A DNA stretch of 64,000 nucleotides, from NCBI GenBank assembly GCA_009841105.1, contig VXMM01000057.1, positions 1 through 64,000 on the forward strand, read 5' to 3'. The stretch is from Acidimicrobiia bacterium. GTDB taxonomy: Bacteria; Actinomycetota; Acidimicrobiia; Spongiisociales; Spongiisociaceae. Under the pieces are notes generated by a model. It ran no database searches and was not told the DNA's origin. It saw nothing but the letters and a program-made list of their open reading frames with translations. Shown one piece after another: positions 32,438-39,385 of the stretch (its first letter is position 1; each line of letters starts with the position of its first letter). The translations under genes and the position numbers were made by a program.

Positions 32438-33748
32438 CTACATCCTCATGATCTCTTCGGCCGGTTCGTACTCGCCCTCGCTGTTGATGAAGGTGAGGAA
32501 GACCCGGTCCGAGCCCTGGTTGTCACCCGGGCCGAACGTGAGGGGGAACCCGTCGATGTCCATGATGCCGCCGGCCAGAAGGCCGTCCAGGAAGCAGGCG
32601 CGGGTCGGCTCGGGTCCGCATGTCTCCAGGCCGAAGATGGCGAGCCGTCCCGACAGGTAGCCCTCCAGGGACACGAAGCTGGGCGACGCATCGGGGGCGT
32701 AGGCCGCCAGGGCGTCGATGTAAGAGGCTACGACCGGTATGGACCTATCCGTGGGGAACGGCACCACCTGGGTGACGAACACGCCCCGGCCGTCCGGGCC
32801 GAGCTCTCTCGCCAGTGCGTTGCTTCCCACGAAGGAGATGGTGATGAAGATGGGATCGAAGCCGATGTGTCTGGACCAGGCGATCAGGGCCGCCACGGGC
32901 TTGTACGCCCCGACGACGATGACCGCCTCGGGGTTGCCCAGGGTGAGGTCGATGAGGCCGGTCTTGATGGCCGTGGTGTTACGGGGGTAGATCCCCACCG
33001 AAACGGGCTGCATGTCGCGGCGTTCGAGCGCTGCCTGGGCACCTTGCAATCCGGTCCGACCGAACGAGTCGTCCTGATACATGATGGCGATGCGTTCGAT
33101 CTCCAGGTCCTGAGTGAGACGGGCCACCATCTCCTCGGTCTCCTGGGCGTAAGACGCCCTGAGGTTGACGATATTGGTCCAACTCTCGGACCGTAGGAAC
33201 GCGGCGCCGGTGAAGGGCGCCACGAAGGGGACTTCCGCTTCGGCCGCCACCGGCGTGGCCGATCGGGATGTCGGGGTTCCAACCTCGCCTATCAAGGCGA
33301 ACACCTGCTCGTCCTCGATGAGCTGGAGGGTGTTGGCGATGGCCAATTCCGGTTCGTACGTGTCGTCGAGGCTGATCAGTTCAAGGCGGCGACCAGCTAC
33401 TCCGCCGTTCGAGTTCACCTCGTGGAAGGCGGCGTTGATCCCCAGGCTCATTTCCAGCCCCAGTTCTTGGGCCGGGCCGCTGAGGGCCGCCGACTGACCG
33501 AATAGGACCCGCTGGTCGTCCACGCCGGGGGTCGTCTGGCTCGAAGCGGCCGTGGTGGCGGAGGAAGTGGCGGTCGGATCGGGGTCTTGCGGGTCTTCGC
33601 CTGCTGGAGGTGAGCCGCAACCGGCCAGTACGAGGCCGAGAATCCCGGAGCTGATGGCCCGAAGAGTCCGTGGCCAGTGGCTCCTGCCACCTATCCGGTC
33701 AGAGCCCCCTATTGGGCGCGCCTTATGGTGATGGTCAGATGGTTCCAA
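32438..33748 (-). CDS. LivJ-type periplasmic binding lipoprotein
   Basis: A 436-residue solute-binding protein of type I fold (amide/branched-chain amino-acid/urea group), lipid-anchored through the lipobox LVLAGC after an unusually long N-terminal lead of about 40 residues. A Thr/Ser linker precedes the folded part: FGQSAALSGPAQELGLEMSLGINAAF, LDDTYEPELAIANT, GEVGTPTS and the hinge region YQDDSFGRTGLQGAQAAL are typical. No ABC permease or ATPase gene is nearby. Instead it lies between an RsbW-like kinase (40-nt overlap) and a sensor kinase (2-nt gap). It therefore probably presents a ligand to the kinase rather than feeding a transporter. The start is TTG 33748. Confidence 0.82.
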   Translation of the reverse strand: MEPSDHHHKARPIGGSDRIGGRSHWPRTLRAISSGILGLVLAGCGSPPAGEDPQDPDPTATSSATTAASSQTTPGVDDQRVLFGQSAALSGPAQELGLEMSLGINAAFHEVNSNGGVAGRRLELISLDDTYEPELAIANTLQLIEDEQVFALIGEVGTPTSRSATPVAAEAEVPFVAPFTGAAFLRSESWTNIVNLRASYAQETEEMVARLTQDLEIERIAIMYQDDSFGRTGLQGAQAALERRDMQPVSVGIYPRNTTAIKTGLIDLTLGNPEAVIVVGAYKPVAALIAWSRHIGFDPIFITISFVGSNALARELGPDGRGVFVTQVVPFPTDRSIPVVASYIDALAAYAPDASPSFVSLEGYLSGRLAIFGLETCGPEPTRACFLDGLLAGGIMDIDGFPLTFGPGDNQGSDRVFLTFINSEGEYEPAEEIMRM

Positions 33749-34146
33749 CCCTCTTCCCTTCGATAAACGAGGTCGTCCACCATCTCCCGGATGAGAAAGA
33801 TACCCAGCCCGCCTATCGGTCGATCCTCCATGGGCGCATCGGGATCGGGGATCGGAGCGTCCTTCGTCGGGTCGAAAGCAGCGCCGTCGTCGTGTAGCTC
33901 GACCAAAATCTCCTCAACGCCGGGAGTGATCGATACCTGGAACTCGGACAGGCCCCCCCGGCGACCATAGGTCATGGCGTTGATCGCCAACTCCTCCAAG
34001 CAGAGCTGGACCAGGTAGAGCAGCTTGGGGGACCATTCATCCTGCTCTGCCATCTCGTCGATCTGAGCGGAGATTCCCTCGAGCATCTCGGCATTGGTCT
34101 TCTCTTCACCATCCTCGAAGTCCAGGACCAGCGCGCGCGCAGTCAT
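33709..34146 (-). CDS. RsbW-like anti-sigma factor kinase
   Basis: A 145-residue GHKL-fold ATPase of the anti-sigma kinase group. LCLEELAINAMTYGRRG is the N box, ELHDDGAAFDP the G1-type box and GGLGIFLIREMVDDLVYRRE the G2 box. Such proteins hold a sigma factor or output protein until an unphosphorylated STAS antagonist takes their place. ATG 34146 lies 2 nt after the SpoIIE gene stop. The partner STAS protein (35443) and phosphatase (34149) are in the same operon, completing a partner-switching module. No sigma factor gene is adjacent. Confidence 0.87.
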   Translation of the reverse strand: MTARALVLDFEDGEEKTNAEMLEGISAQIDEMAEQDEWSPKLLYLVQLCLEELAINAMTYGRRGGLSEFQVSITPGVEEILVELHDDGAAFDPTKDAPIPDPDAPMEDRPIGGLGIFLIREMVDDLVYRREEGWNHLTITIRRAQ

Positions 34147-34148
34147 CG

Positions 34149-35363
34149 CTAACTCGGAATCCTGGAGATGGTGAGACAGGTTATGTCGTCGGATTGGGGC
34201 GTGCCGCCGGCGAAAGAGTGCACCGCTGCGAAGACGGCCTCGTTGGTGTGCTGAGCAGACGCGGGCGGGTCTTCGAGGAAGATCGCCTGCAGGCGCTCCA
34301 CGCCGAATTCCTCGTTCTCGGCATTCATGGCCTCGGTGACGCCGTCGGTGTACAGCAGGAGCGTGTCGCCGGGTTGCAAGGTGATGGATCCCTGTGAGAA
34401 TGGCACCCCCTGGACGATCCCCAGGGCTATTCCCCCGACGCGAGGAACGAACTCCGAGCTCCCATCGGCGTGGATGAGCAGGGGAGGGTTGTGGCCGCCG
34501 TTCGCGTAGGTCAGCTCGCCGGTCATCGGCGAGTACACCGCGTAGAAGACCGTTACGAACATGGCGGTCTCGTTCTCTTCGGTCAGAAGGTCGTTGACAT
34601 CGGACAGGACCATCCCCGGCTGTGGTAGCCCGATAGCGGTTCCCTTGAGGAGGGTTCGGCTCGACATCATGAACAGCGACGCGGGCACGCCCTTGTCGGA
34701 GACATCGGCGATGGCGAGTCCTACGTGATCGCGCTCCAGCATGAGGATGTCGTAGAAGTCTCCGCCGACGTTGCGGGCGGGTTCCATACTGGCGTGAATG
34801 CCGTACCTCTCGTGCTGCGGGAATTCGGTCGGCAGGATGGATTGCTGGATCTTGCTGGCCACGTCGAGCTCGTTCTGAAGCACGACCAGCTGATCACGAG
34901 AGGCCAGTGCCTCTCGCCACTCCACCAAGTTGCGGAGGGTTCGAGCAATGGTGTGGCGCAGATCCTTGAAGTCGAGGGGCTTGGTCACGAAGTCGAATGC
35001 CCCGCGGTTCATGGCAGTGCGGATGTTCTGCATGTCGCCGTATGCGGAGATGATTACGGAGCGGATGTTCGGATTGACGCTCGGTATCTGTTCGAGCAAT
35101 GTCAGGCCGTCCATCTGCGGCATGTTGATATCCGACACCACCATGTCGATGTCGGGTTCGGCGTTCAGTCTTTGGAGGGCCTCGATACCGTTCTGCGCGA
35201 AGACGAACGTGTACTTGCCGGAGCGGATGGGACGGCGCATCCGCTGGAGGATGAGGGGTTGCAGATCTGGCTCGTCGTCGACGACCAGTATCTTGTAGGG
35301 GTACGTATGACCATGCTCCGCGTCATCCTTGACAGACCGGCGGGATCGCTTTTCCGATACCAT
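34149..35363 (-). CDS. Response regulator with SpoIIE/PP2C phosphatase output
   Basis: A 404-residue protein. The receiver domain (about 22-145) has the acidic pocket VVDDEPD, phospho-acceptor D78 in VVSDINMPQMDG and the KPLD lysine. A linker helix leads to a PPM-type Ser/Thr phosphatase domain (about 190-404) with VGGDFYDI, LAIADVSDKGVPASLFM, GGHNPPLL and QSDDITCL metal-binding aspartates. Phosphorylation of D78 by a kinase, probably the one encoded at 30210, should switch the phosphatase that dephosphorylates the STAS protein encoded just upstream. It is a RsbU/RsbP equivalent with a two-component input. Confidence 0.9.
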   Translation of the reverse strand: MVSEKRSRRSVKDDAEHGHTYPYKILVVDDEPDLQPLILQRMRRPIRSGKYTFVFAQNGIEALQRLNAEPDIDMVVSDINMPQMDGLTLLEQIPSVNPNIRSVIISAYGDMQNIRTAMNRGAFDFVTKPLDFKDLRHTIARTLRNLVEWREALASRDQLVVLQNELDVASKIQQSILPTEFPQHERYGIHASMEPARNVGGDFYDILMLERDHVGLAIADVSDKGVPASLFMMSSRTLLKGTAIGLPQPGMVLSDVNDLLTEENETAMFVTVFYAVYSPMTGELTYANGGHNPPLLIHADGSSEFVPRVGGIALGIVQGVPFSQGSITLQPGDTLLLYTDGVTEAMNAENEEFGVERLQAIFLEDPPASAQHTNEAVFAAVHSFAGGTPQSDDITCLTISRIPS

Positions 35364-35442
35364 GACTCAACCTCGATGATGTTCGCTATCCGGAGAGCGC
35401 CTGACAGCGGGTACGGTCACTGAGACAGGGGTCGTCCGTGTC

Positions 35443-35778
35443 CTACTTGAGCGAGCTGACCGCATCGGCCCCGGAGTCGAAGATGGCGATGATCTGGTCG
35501 AACCCGCTTATGGTGAAGATCTCCTTGACGGAGCTGGAGAGCGAGCACACCCCGAACCCGGTTTGCTTCTGGCGGAGTTCCTTGGCGAGGAGCAGGATTA
35601 CCCGCAGGCCGGCACTGCTGATGTAGTTGATGCCGCCGAAATCTAGAACGACTCCGTTGTCGTCGTCGCTGACCACCGCCTGAATGGACTCGAGGAATTG
35701 GGCGGAGTTCGATCCGTCAATCCGGCCCTCGGCATTGATCACGAGCACCCCGTCGGTCCGTTCGGTCTTGATTTCCAT
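35443..35778 (-). CDS. STAS-domain anti-anti-sigma factor
   Basis: A 111-residue single STAS domain, the length of SpoIIAA/RsbV. The phosphorylatable serine lies in NYISSAGLRVI (S54 or S55). DGVLVINAEGRIDGSNS and VVLDFGGI are conserved strands. In its dephosphorylated form it would bind the RsbW-like kinase encoded two genes on and release its target. GGAAAGGG lies 5 nt before ATG 35778. It is the first gene of the five-gene signalling operon; the region upstream has no gene for some 640 nt. Confidence 0.92.
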   Translation of the reverse strand: MEIKTERTDGVLVINAEGRIDGSNSAQFLESIQAVVSDDDNGVVLDFGGINYISSAGLRVILLLAKELRQKQTGFGVCSLSSSVKEIFTISGFDQIIAIFDSGADAVSSLK

Positions 35779-36178
35779 GGTTACCCTTTCCTGGATCGTT
35801 GGTGTCGACGCTTCCTAGCAGATTGCGGAACGCATCAGTTGCCCGAGTTCTCCACTCTATCGACTGTCTGCCACTGGTACGCGATTGAGGGTGTAGGTTC
35901 GAGTCGCCTACGGAGGACTCAACGTCACTTCGCCCCCTGATCAGAGTGACGCCGATGACTGCGGCCCCAGGGCACCCGAACGGTAGGATAGTGGTTCACC
36001 CAGGGTCTTGCACCGGATACCTCCTCGATCCTCCCGCCACCGTACCACGGGGCGGCGCGCCTGATTCGCCGGGTGCCCGGGGGCAGCCCCGGCTCGAAGT
36101 CGAGGCATCGGATCACCCGGCCCGCATGCGCCACCGGCGTCCGGCAACATGAACCGAAACGAGCATCACACCACTAGT
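35779..36178. other. Non-coding stretch upstream of the signalling operon
   Basis: About 400 nt without a convincing reading frame. It must hold the promoter of the STAS-led operon on the minus strand, but I could not pick out clear -10 and -35 boxes. A small hairpin GTAGG...CCTAC occurs at 35893-35911. The stretch ends where the TIR-bearing repeat starts. Confidence 0.5.
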
Positions 36179-36339
36179 GGTCTGTCTGCGAAACAACCAG
36201 GCGTGCTCTGGCGGTCATCGGCGCCCCGTCGCTGCGTTCCGCTTCCTCAACGTGCCGCTGCGGGCACGCCTTCGTCAGCGGGCCTTGCGAGGAACGCCGC
36301 TGCCGACGCCATACCACACCGCCATTCCACAGACAGACC
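36179..36339 (+). repeat. Dispersed repeat, complete 161-bp module A with terminal inverted repeats
   Basis: The ends are GGTCTGTCTG (36179-36188) and CAGACAGACC (36330-36339), a perfect 10-bp inverted repeat. Inside is the hairpin GTGCC (36252-36256) / GGCAC (36263-36267). It aligns over most of its length with 42285-42435 and, with a central deletion, with 18041-18110 reversed. It encodes no protein of note. Size and ends resemble a MITE. Confidence 0.85.
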
Positions 36340-36344
36340 ACGGT

Positions 36345-36388
36345 GGTCTGTCTGCGAAACAGCCTGGCGTGTTCTGGCGGTCGTCGCA
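36345..36388 (+). repeat. Dispersed repeat, left-end fragment in tandem
   Basis: Five bases after the complete element, GGTCTGTCTGCGAAAC and the next 28 nt repeat the element's left end (GCGTGTTCTGGCGGTCGTCG versus GCGTGCTCTGGCGGTCATCG). The rest is missing. A tandem pair suggests insertion of one copy beside or into another. Confidence 0.78.
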
Positions 36389-36423
36389 CTAGCCTGGCGG
36401 GGCGTGCGTGGAAGGGAGCCCCG

Positions 36424-36876
36424 ATGTTCGAGTTGATGCAGTTCCTGCATATCCTGGGTGTGGCGGCCTGGTTCGGCGCCAACCTGGTGCGGGCCTTCGC
36501 CCGCGGCCCCATGACCAGGGAGGGCGACGGCTCCGCCGCTGCTTGGCACCGTGTCACCGTTTCCATGGGCCGGGTGATCCACACTCCGGCGGCGATCGCG
36601 GTGTTCGTAACCGGGTTCGGCCTGGTCGGCCTGGCGAACGATGCCTACAGCATGACCGATCCGTTCGTGGTGGTGGGCATTCTGGCTGTCGTGATCGGTG
36701 CGGTGCTGGCGATGACCGTCATAGGCCCGAACGGGAGACGGATCGCGGCCGCGTACGAGCGGGCCGATCACCGCCAGGCCGAGAGCCTGTCCCGCCGCTC
36801 CAGCCTGGTGGGTTGGGTGGATACCGCCGTACTGGCTTTCGCAATCCTCGTCATGGTGACGCGCTGGGGTGCCTGA
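36424..36876 (+). CDS. Four-helix integral membrane protein (hypothetical)
   Basis: A 150-residue membrane protein starting at ATG 36424 (MFELMQFLHILGVAAWFG), with GGAAGGGAG upstream. Four hydrophobic helices are visible (about 4-22, 52-72, 80-103 and 128-147). The N-terminal pattern QFLHILGVAAWFGANL, with His in helix 1, is like DUF2269/CopD-type small membrane proteins, where such His residues may bind haem or copper. The assignment is tentative. The frame upstream of 36424 crosses the repeat and is not coding. It converges on deoD across a strong palindrome. Confidence 0.65.
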   Translation: MFELMQFLHILGVAAWFGANLVRAFARGPMTREGDGSAAAWHRVTVSMGRVIHTPAAIAVFVTGFGLVGLANDAYSMTDPFVVVGILAVVIGAVLAMTVIGPNGRRIAAAYERADHRQAESLSRRSSLVGWVDTAVLAFAILVMVTRWGA

Positions 36877-36887
36877 CATCTCGGGGA

Positions 36888-36901
36888 CACCGGGCCCGGT
36901 G
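36888..36901. terminator. 14-bp GC palindrome between convergent genes
   Basis: CACCGGGCCCGGTG is a perfect palindrome in the 48-nt gap between the stops at 36876 and 36925. It can form a short GC hairpin on either transcript and may act as a bidirectional terminator. Confidence 0.4.
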
Positions 36902-36924
36902 GGCAGATGTCGACGGTAAGGGGC

Positions 36925-37644
36925 TTAGCCCTGCTCCAGGTGGTGGATTGCTTCGAGCGCGATCCTCACCATCTGGTCGAAGGTGCGCTCCCGCTCGGCT
37001 GAGGAGGTTTGCTCCTCGGTCACGAGGTGGTCCGAGACGGTAACGATGGCGAGTGCCTGGGCTCCTTCTTCGGCCGCGATGGCGTAGAGCGCCGCCGCCT
37101 CCATCTCCACCGCCAAGACCCCCATCCGCTGCCAGACCGCCAATGCGTCGGTGTAGCTGTTGTAGAACAGATCGGAGGAGTGGAGGTTCCCGACATGGGG
37201 GTGGATCCCCATTCCGGCGGCGGCATCGGCGGCCGCCCGGAGAAGCGGGTAGCTGGCGGTGGCCGCGTAGTCCCAGCCGTTGTAGCGGGTCCGGTTGATG
37301 GCCGAATCGGTGCCGGCGCCGATCGCCAGGATGACGTCCCTCATCTTCACTTCGGTGGAAATCCCGCCGCAGCTTCCCACCCGGATCAGCCGCTTCACTC
37401 CGTAGAAGCGGGTCAACTCGGTGAGGTAGATCGATGCCGAGGGCATCCCCATACCGGTGCCCATGGTCGACACAGGCGTCCCCTTGTAGGTGCCGGTGAA
37501 CCCGAGCATGTTGCGAACGGCGGTGACCTCGGTGACGTCGTCTAGGAAGGTCTCCGCGATGTAGCGGGCCCGGAGGGGGTCGCCGGGCAGCAGGATCGTG
37601 GGGGCGAACGCGCCATCTGCAGCTGAAATGTGGGGGGTGGCCAT
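36925..37644 (-). CDS. deoD: Purine-nucleoside phosphorylase, DeoD type
   Basis: A 239-residue hexameric-type PNP, the same length as Escherichia coli DeoD. It splits purine (deoxy)ribonucleosides with phosphate. MATPHISAADGAF, LPGDPLRARYIAE (phosphate-binding Arg), VRNMLGFTGTYKG, MGTGMGMPSASIY, RVGSCGGI, VEMEAAALY (ribose-binding Met-Glu) and VSDHL (catalytic Asp) are all in place. A strong Shine-Dalgarno GGAGG lies 6 nt before ATG 37644. It is divergent from an IclR regulator, which may control it. Confidence 0.95.
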   Translation of the reverse strand: MATPHISAADGAFAPTILLPGDPLRARYIAETFLDDVTEVTAVRNMLGFTGTYKGTPVSTMGTGMGMPSASIYLTELTRFYGVKRLIRVGSCGGISTEVKMRDVILAIGAGTDSAINRTRYNGWDYAATASYPLLRAAADAAAGMGIHPHVGNLHSSDLFYNSYTDALAVWQRMGVLAVEMEAAALYAIAAEEGAQALAIVTVSDHLVTEEQTSSAERERTFDQMVRIALEAIHHLEQG

Positions 37645-37796
37645 GGATGCCTCCTAACCGGGCTTTCAGGGCCAGCCAAGAACAACTGGCGCGGAAGCCA
37701 ACGTTAACCGGGGTGCTCCCGACCCAGGCCATTACCAACCGGATTCCGTTCGCCATCAGGCCGGACCGGCCAGGTCCTGGTGTTCCTCGATACGGT

Positions 37797-37838
37797 CGTG
37801 GTCCACGATGTGGTACGTTCTCCACGCGGGTGGTACGT
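37797..37838. promoter_or_regulatory. Candidate operator before the iclR-type gene
   Basis: Two structures overlap here: the 11-bp palindrome CGTGG-T-CCACG (37797-37807) and the direct repeat TGGTACGT at 37811-37818 and 37831-37838, exactly 20 bp apart, about two helical turns. It ends 21 nt before the regulator start codon, in the 215-nt divergent gap with deoD. Autoregulation is inferred. Confidence 0.35.
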
Positions 37839-37859
37839 CCGACTCTAGGAGTTCCGGCA

Positions 37860-38603
37860 ATGGCCAAGGTGCAATCGATCGACCGGGCCTTTGCCATTCT
37901 GGATGTCATCTCGGCCTCGGACCTGGGGATCACCGAGTTGGCCGAGCGGGTCGGAATGCCCAAGAGCACCGTGGCCCGGCTGGTCAAAACCCTGGTGGAG
38001 TTAGGCGCCGTGGAGCGGGTCTCGCCTGGTGCGACGTACCGGATCGGTCCCCGCCTCTCCGGTCTCGCAGCCGGGAGGAGCCGGTCGGCCGAATTAGTGG
38101 CGCGTGCCCGCCCCCATCTCAAGATGCTGGCCGATGGACTGCGGGAGGACGCCGGGCTGGCCGTGCCGGACGGCAACCGGGTTCACTACATTGCTCAGGA
38201 GGACGCCCTCAACAATATCGTGGTGAGGGATTGGACGGGCACCCTTCTACCCATGCATGTGGTCTCGTCCGGGCTGGTGATCCTGGCCCACTGGCCGCCC
38301 GAACAACTGGATAGCTATATCGCCTCCAACCCCGAGTCCTACACCCGCTATACGGTGACGGACCCCCGGCTAATACGGAAACGCCTGAAGTCGATCCGTA
38401 CCAACCGCTACGCCTGGGTCGTGGACGAGTTCGTCGAGGGGATGAGCTCGGTTGCCTCCCCCGTCTACGACCGCCAGATGAGGGTGCTCGGGGCGATCCA
38501 CGTCCACGGCCCGTCATATCGCTTCCCCGGCTCGGCCGACCGGAACGCGATCGCGGCCCGTGTCACCGGCGCCGCCGAGCGCGTCTCGATCGCGCTCCAG
38601 TAG
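37860..38603 (+). CDS. IclR-family transcriptional regulator
   Basis: A 247-residue regulator. An N-terminal winged helix (about residues 1-65: SIDRAFAILDVI...GITELAERVGMPKSTVARLVKTLVELGAVERV) is followed by the IclR effector domain (about 75-245). The latter contains VHYIAQEDALNN, LPMHVVSSGLVILAHWP and SVASPVYDRQMRVLGAIHVHGPSYR. AGGAG at 37847-37851, 8 nt from ATG 37860, fixes the start; the frame upstream is not regulator-like. Effector unknown. It is divergent from deoD and followed by a convergent HD-domain gene. Confidence 0.9.
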   Translation: MAKVQSIDRAFAILDVISASDLGITELAERVGMPKSTVARLVKTLVELGAVERVSPGATYRIGPRLSGLAAGRSRSAELVARARPHLKMLADGLREDAGLAVPDGNRVHYIAQEDALNNIVVRDWTGTLLPMHVVSSGLVILAHWPPEQLDSYIASNPESYTRYTVTDPRLIRKRLKSIRTNRYAWVVDEFVEGMSSVASPVYDRQMRVLGAIHVHGPSYRFPGSADRNAIAARVTGAAERVSIALQ

Positions 38604-38637
38604 ACGGAGGGACCCGGCGCAGGACCCGGGCACCCTT

Positions 38638-39198
38638 TCAGGGAGTGTCGTTATGCCGGGTCGAGATCACCCGCCGTGCGATCGGTTCGAAGAACTCCAA
38701 CGGTAGGGACACGTAGTCGGGGTCGAAGCAGTTCTGGTCGTACCGGGCGCAGAACTCCACCGTGTCGTCGTACCACGGGTGATCCTTGTACATGTCACGA
38801 GCGTTGCGATCCCCGCCGAAGTGGTGAAAGTAGTAGTAACCCTGGAAAAGGCCGTGGTGCCTGATGATCCAGTAGTTCTTCTCCGATATGTAGGGTCGCA
38901 GCATGTCAGCCGCCACCTGGCTGTGGTTGTAGGGGGAGATGAGGTCGCCTATGTCATGGAACAGGCAGCACACCACGAACTCCTCGTCCTTACCGTCCCG
39001 GTAGGCTCGGCTGGCTGACTGGAGGGAGTGCTCGAAGCGGCTGATCCGGTAGCCGGTATCGCCCTCATTCCATTGGACCCACTCGAGAAGGCGGTCGACG
39101 TAGTCGGTGTGGAGTCCCTGTTCCAGCCTCTCAAGGAGCTGGTACTCCTCCTTCGTGCCGTCTTCCATCCGGGTGAACGAGACCTGTTCCACAACCAT
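38638..39198 (-). CDS. HD-domain protein, possible mixed-valent diiron oxygenase
   Basis: A 186-residue protein. H57 (RFEHSL), H81-D82 (LFHDIGD), H92 (YNHSQ), H114/H115 (IIRHHG) and D154 (ARYDQ) give an H...HD...H...H...D ligand set. The 24-residue step from first His to HD equals that in PhnZ, the HD-fold phosphonate oxygenase. The C-terminal half (YYYFHHFGGDRN...HPWYDDT) is unlike nucleotide phosphohydrolases. It may therefore be an oxygenase (PhnZ/TmpB or inositol-oxygenase type) rather than a phosphatase; this is inference. ATG 39198 is chosen; ATG 39168 is possible. It is divergent from the acyl-CoA ligase gene. Confidence 0.68.
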   Translation of the reverse strand: MVVEQVSFTRMEDGTKEEYQLLERLEQGLHTDYVDRLLEWVQWNEGDTGYRISRFEHSLQSASRAYRDGKDEEFVVCCLFHDIGDLISPYNHSQVAADMLRPYISEKNYWIIRHHGLFQGYYYFHHFGGDRNARDMYKDHPWYDDTVEFCARYDQNCFDPDYVSLPLEFFEPIARRVISTRHNDTP

Positions 39199-39385
39199 CC
39201 CCGCGCGTGATCGGATACAGGGTACAGGGAGGAACGGGGTGACAGGCATCTCCCCGGGTGGGGATTCCACGGCGCCGCGGCGGGAACTGCCGGCCTCCGG
39301 GAAGTCGGGCCTCCAACTATCCGTGTCCTCGCCCGTGGGTCGGGGTAACATCGCGAAGGAGGGTATTTCCCCAGGGAGGGCAGCG

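Noticed and set aside
30378-32660. Long plus-strand frames over the sensor kinase and binding protein
   Set aside because: They are mirror frames of well-supported minus-strand genes with no domain resemblance.
35893-35911. Hairpin with TTCGAGT that looks like a tRNA T-arm
   Set aside because: The loop is nine rather than seven bases, no acceptor, D or anticodon stems fit around it and no CCA or discriminator pattern follows.
38604-38640. Possible terminator between the IclR and HD genes
   Set aside because: Only short CCGG/CCGG pairing with internal loops and no T-run. Too weak to call.
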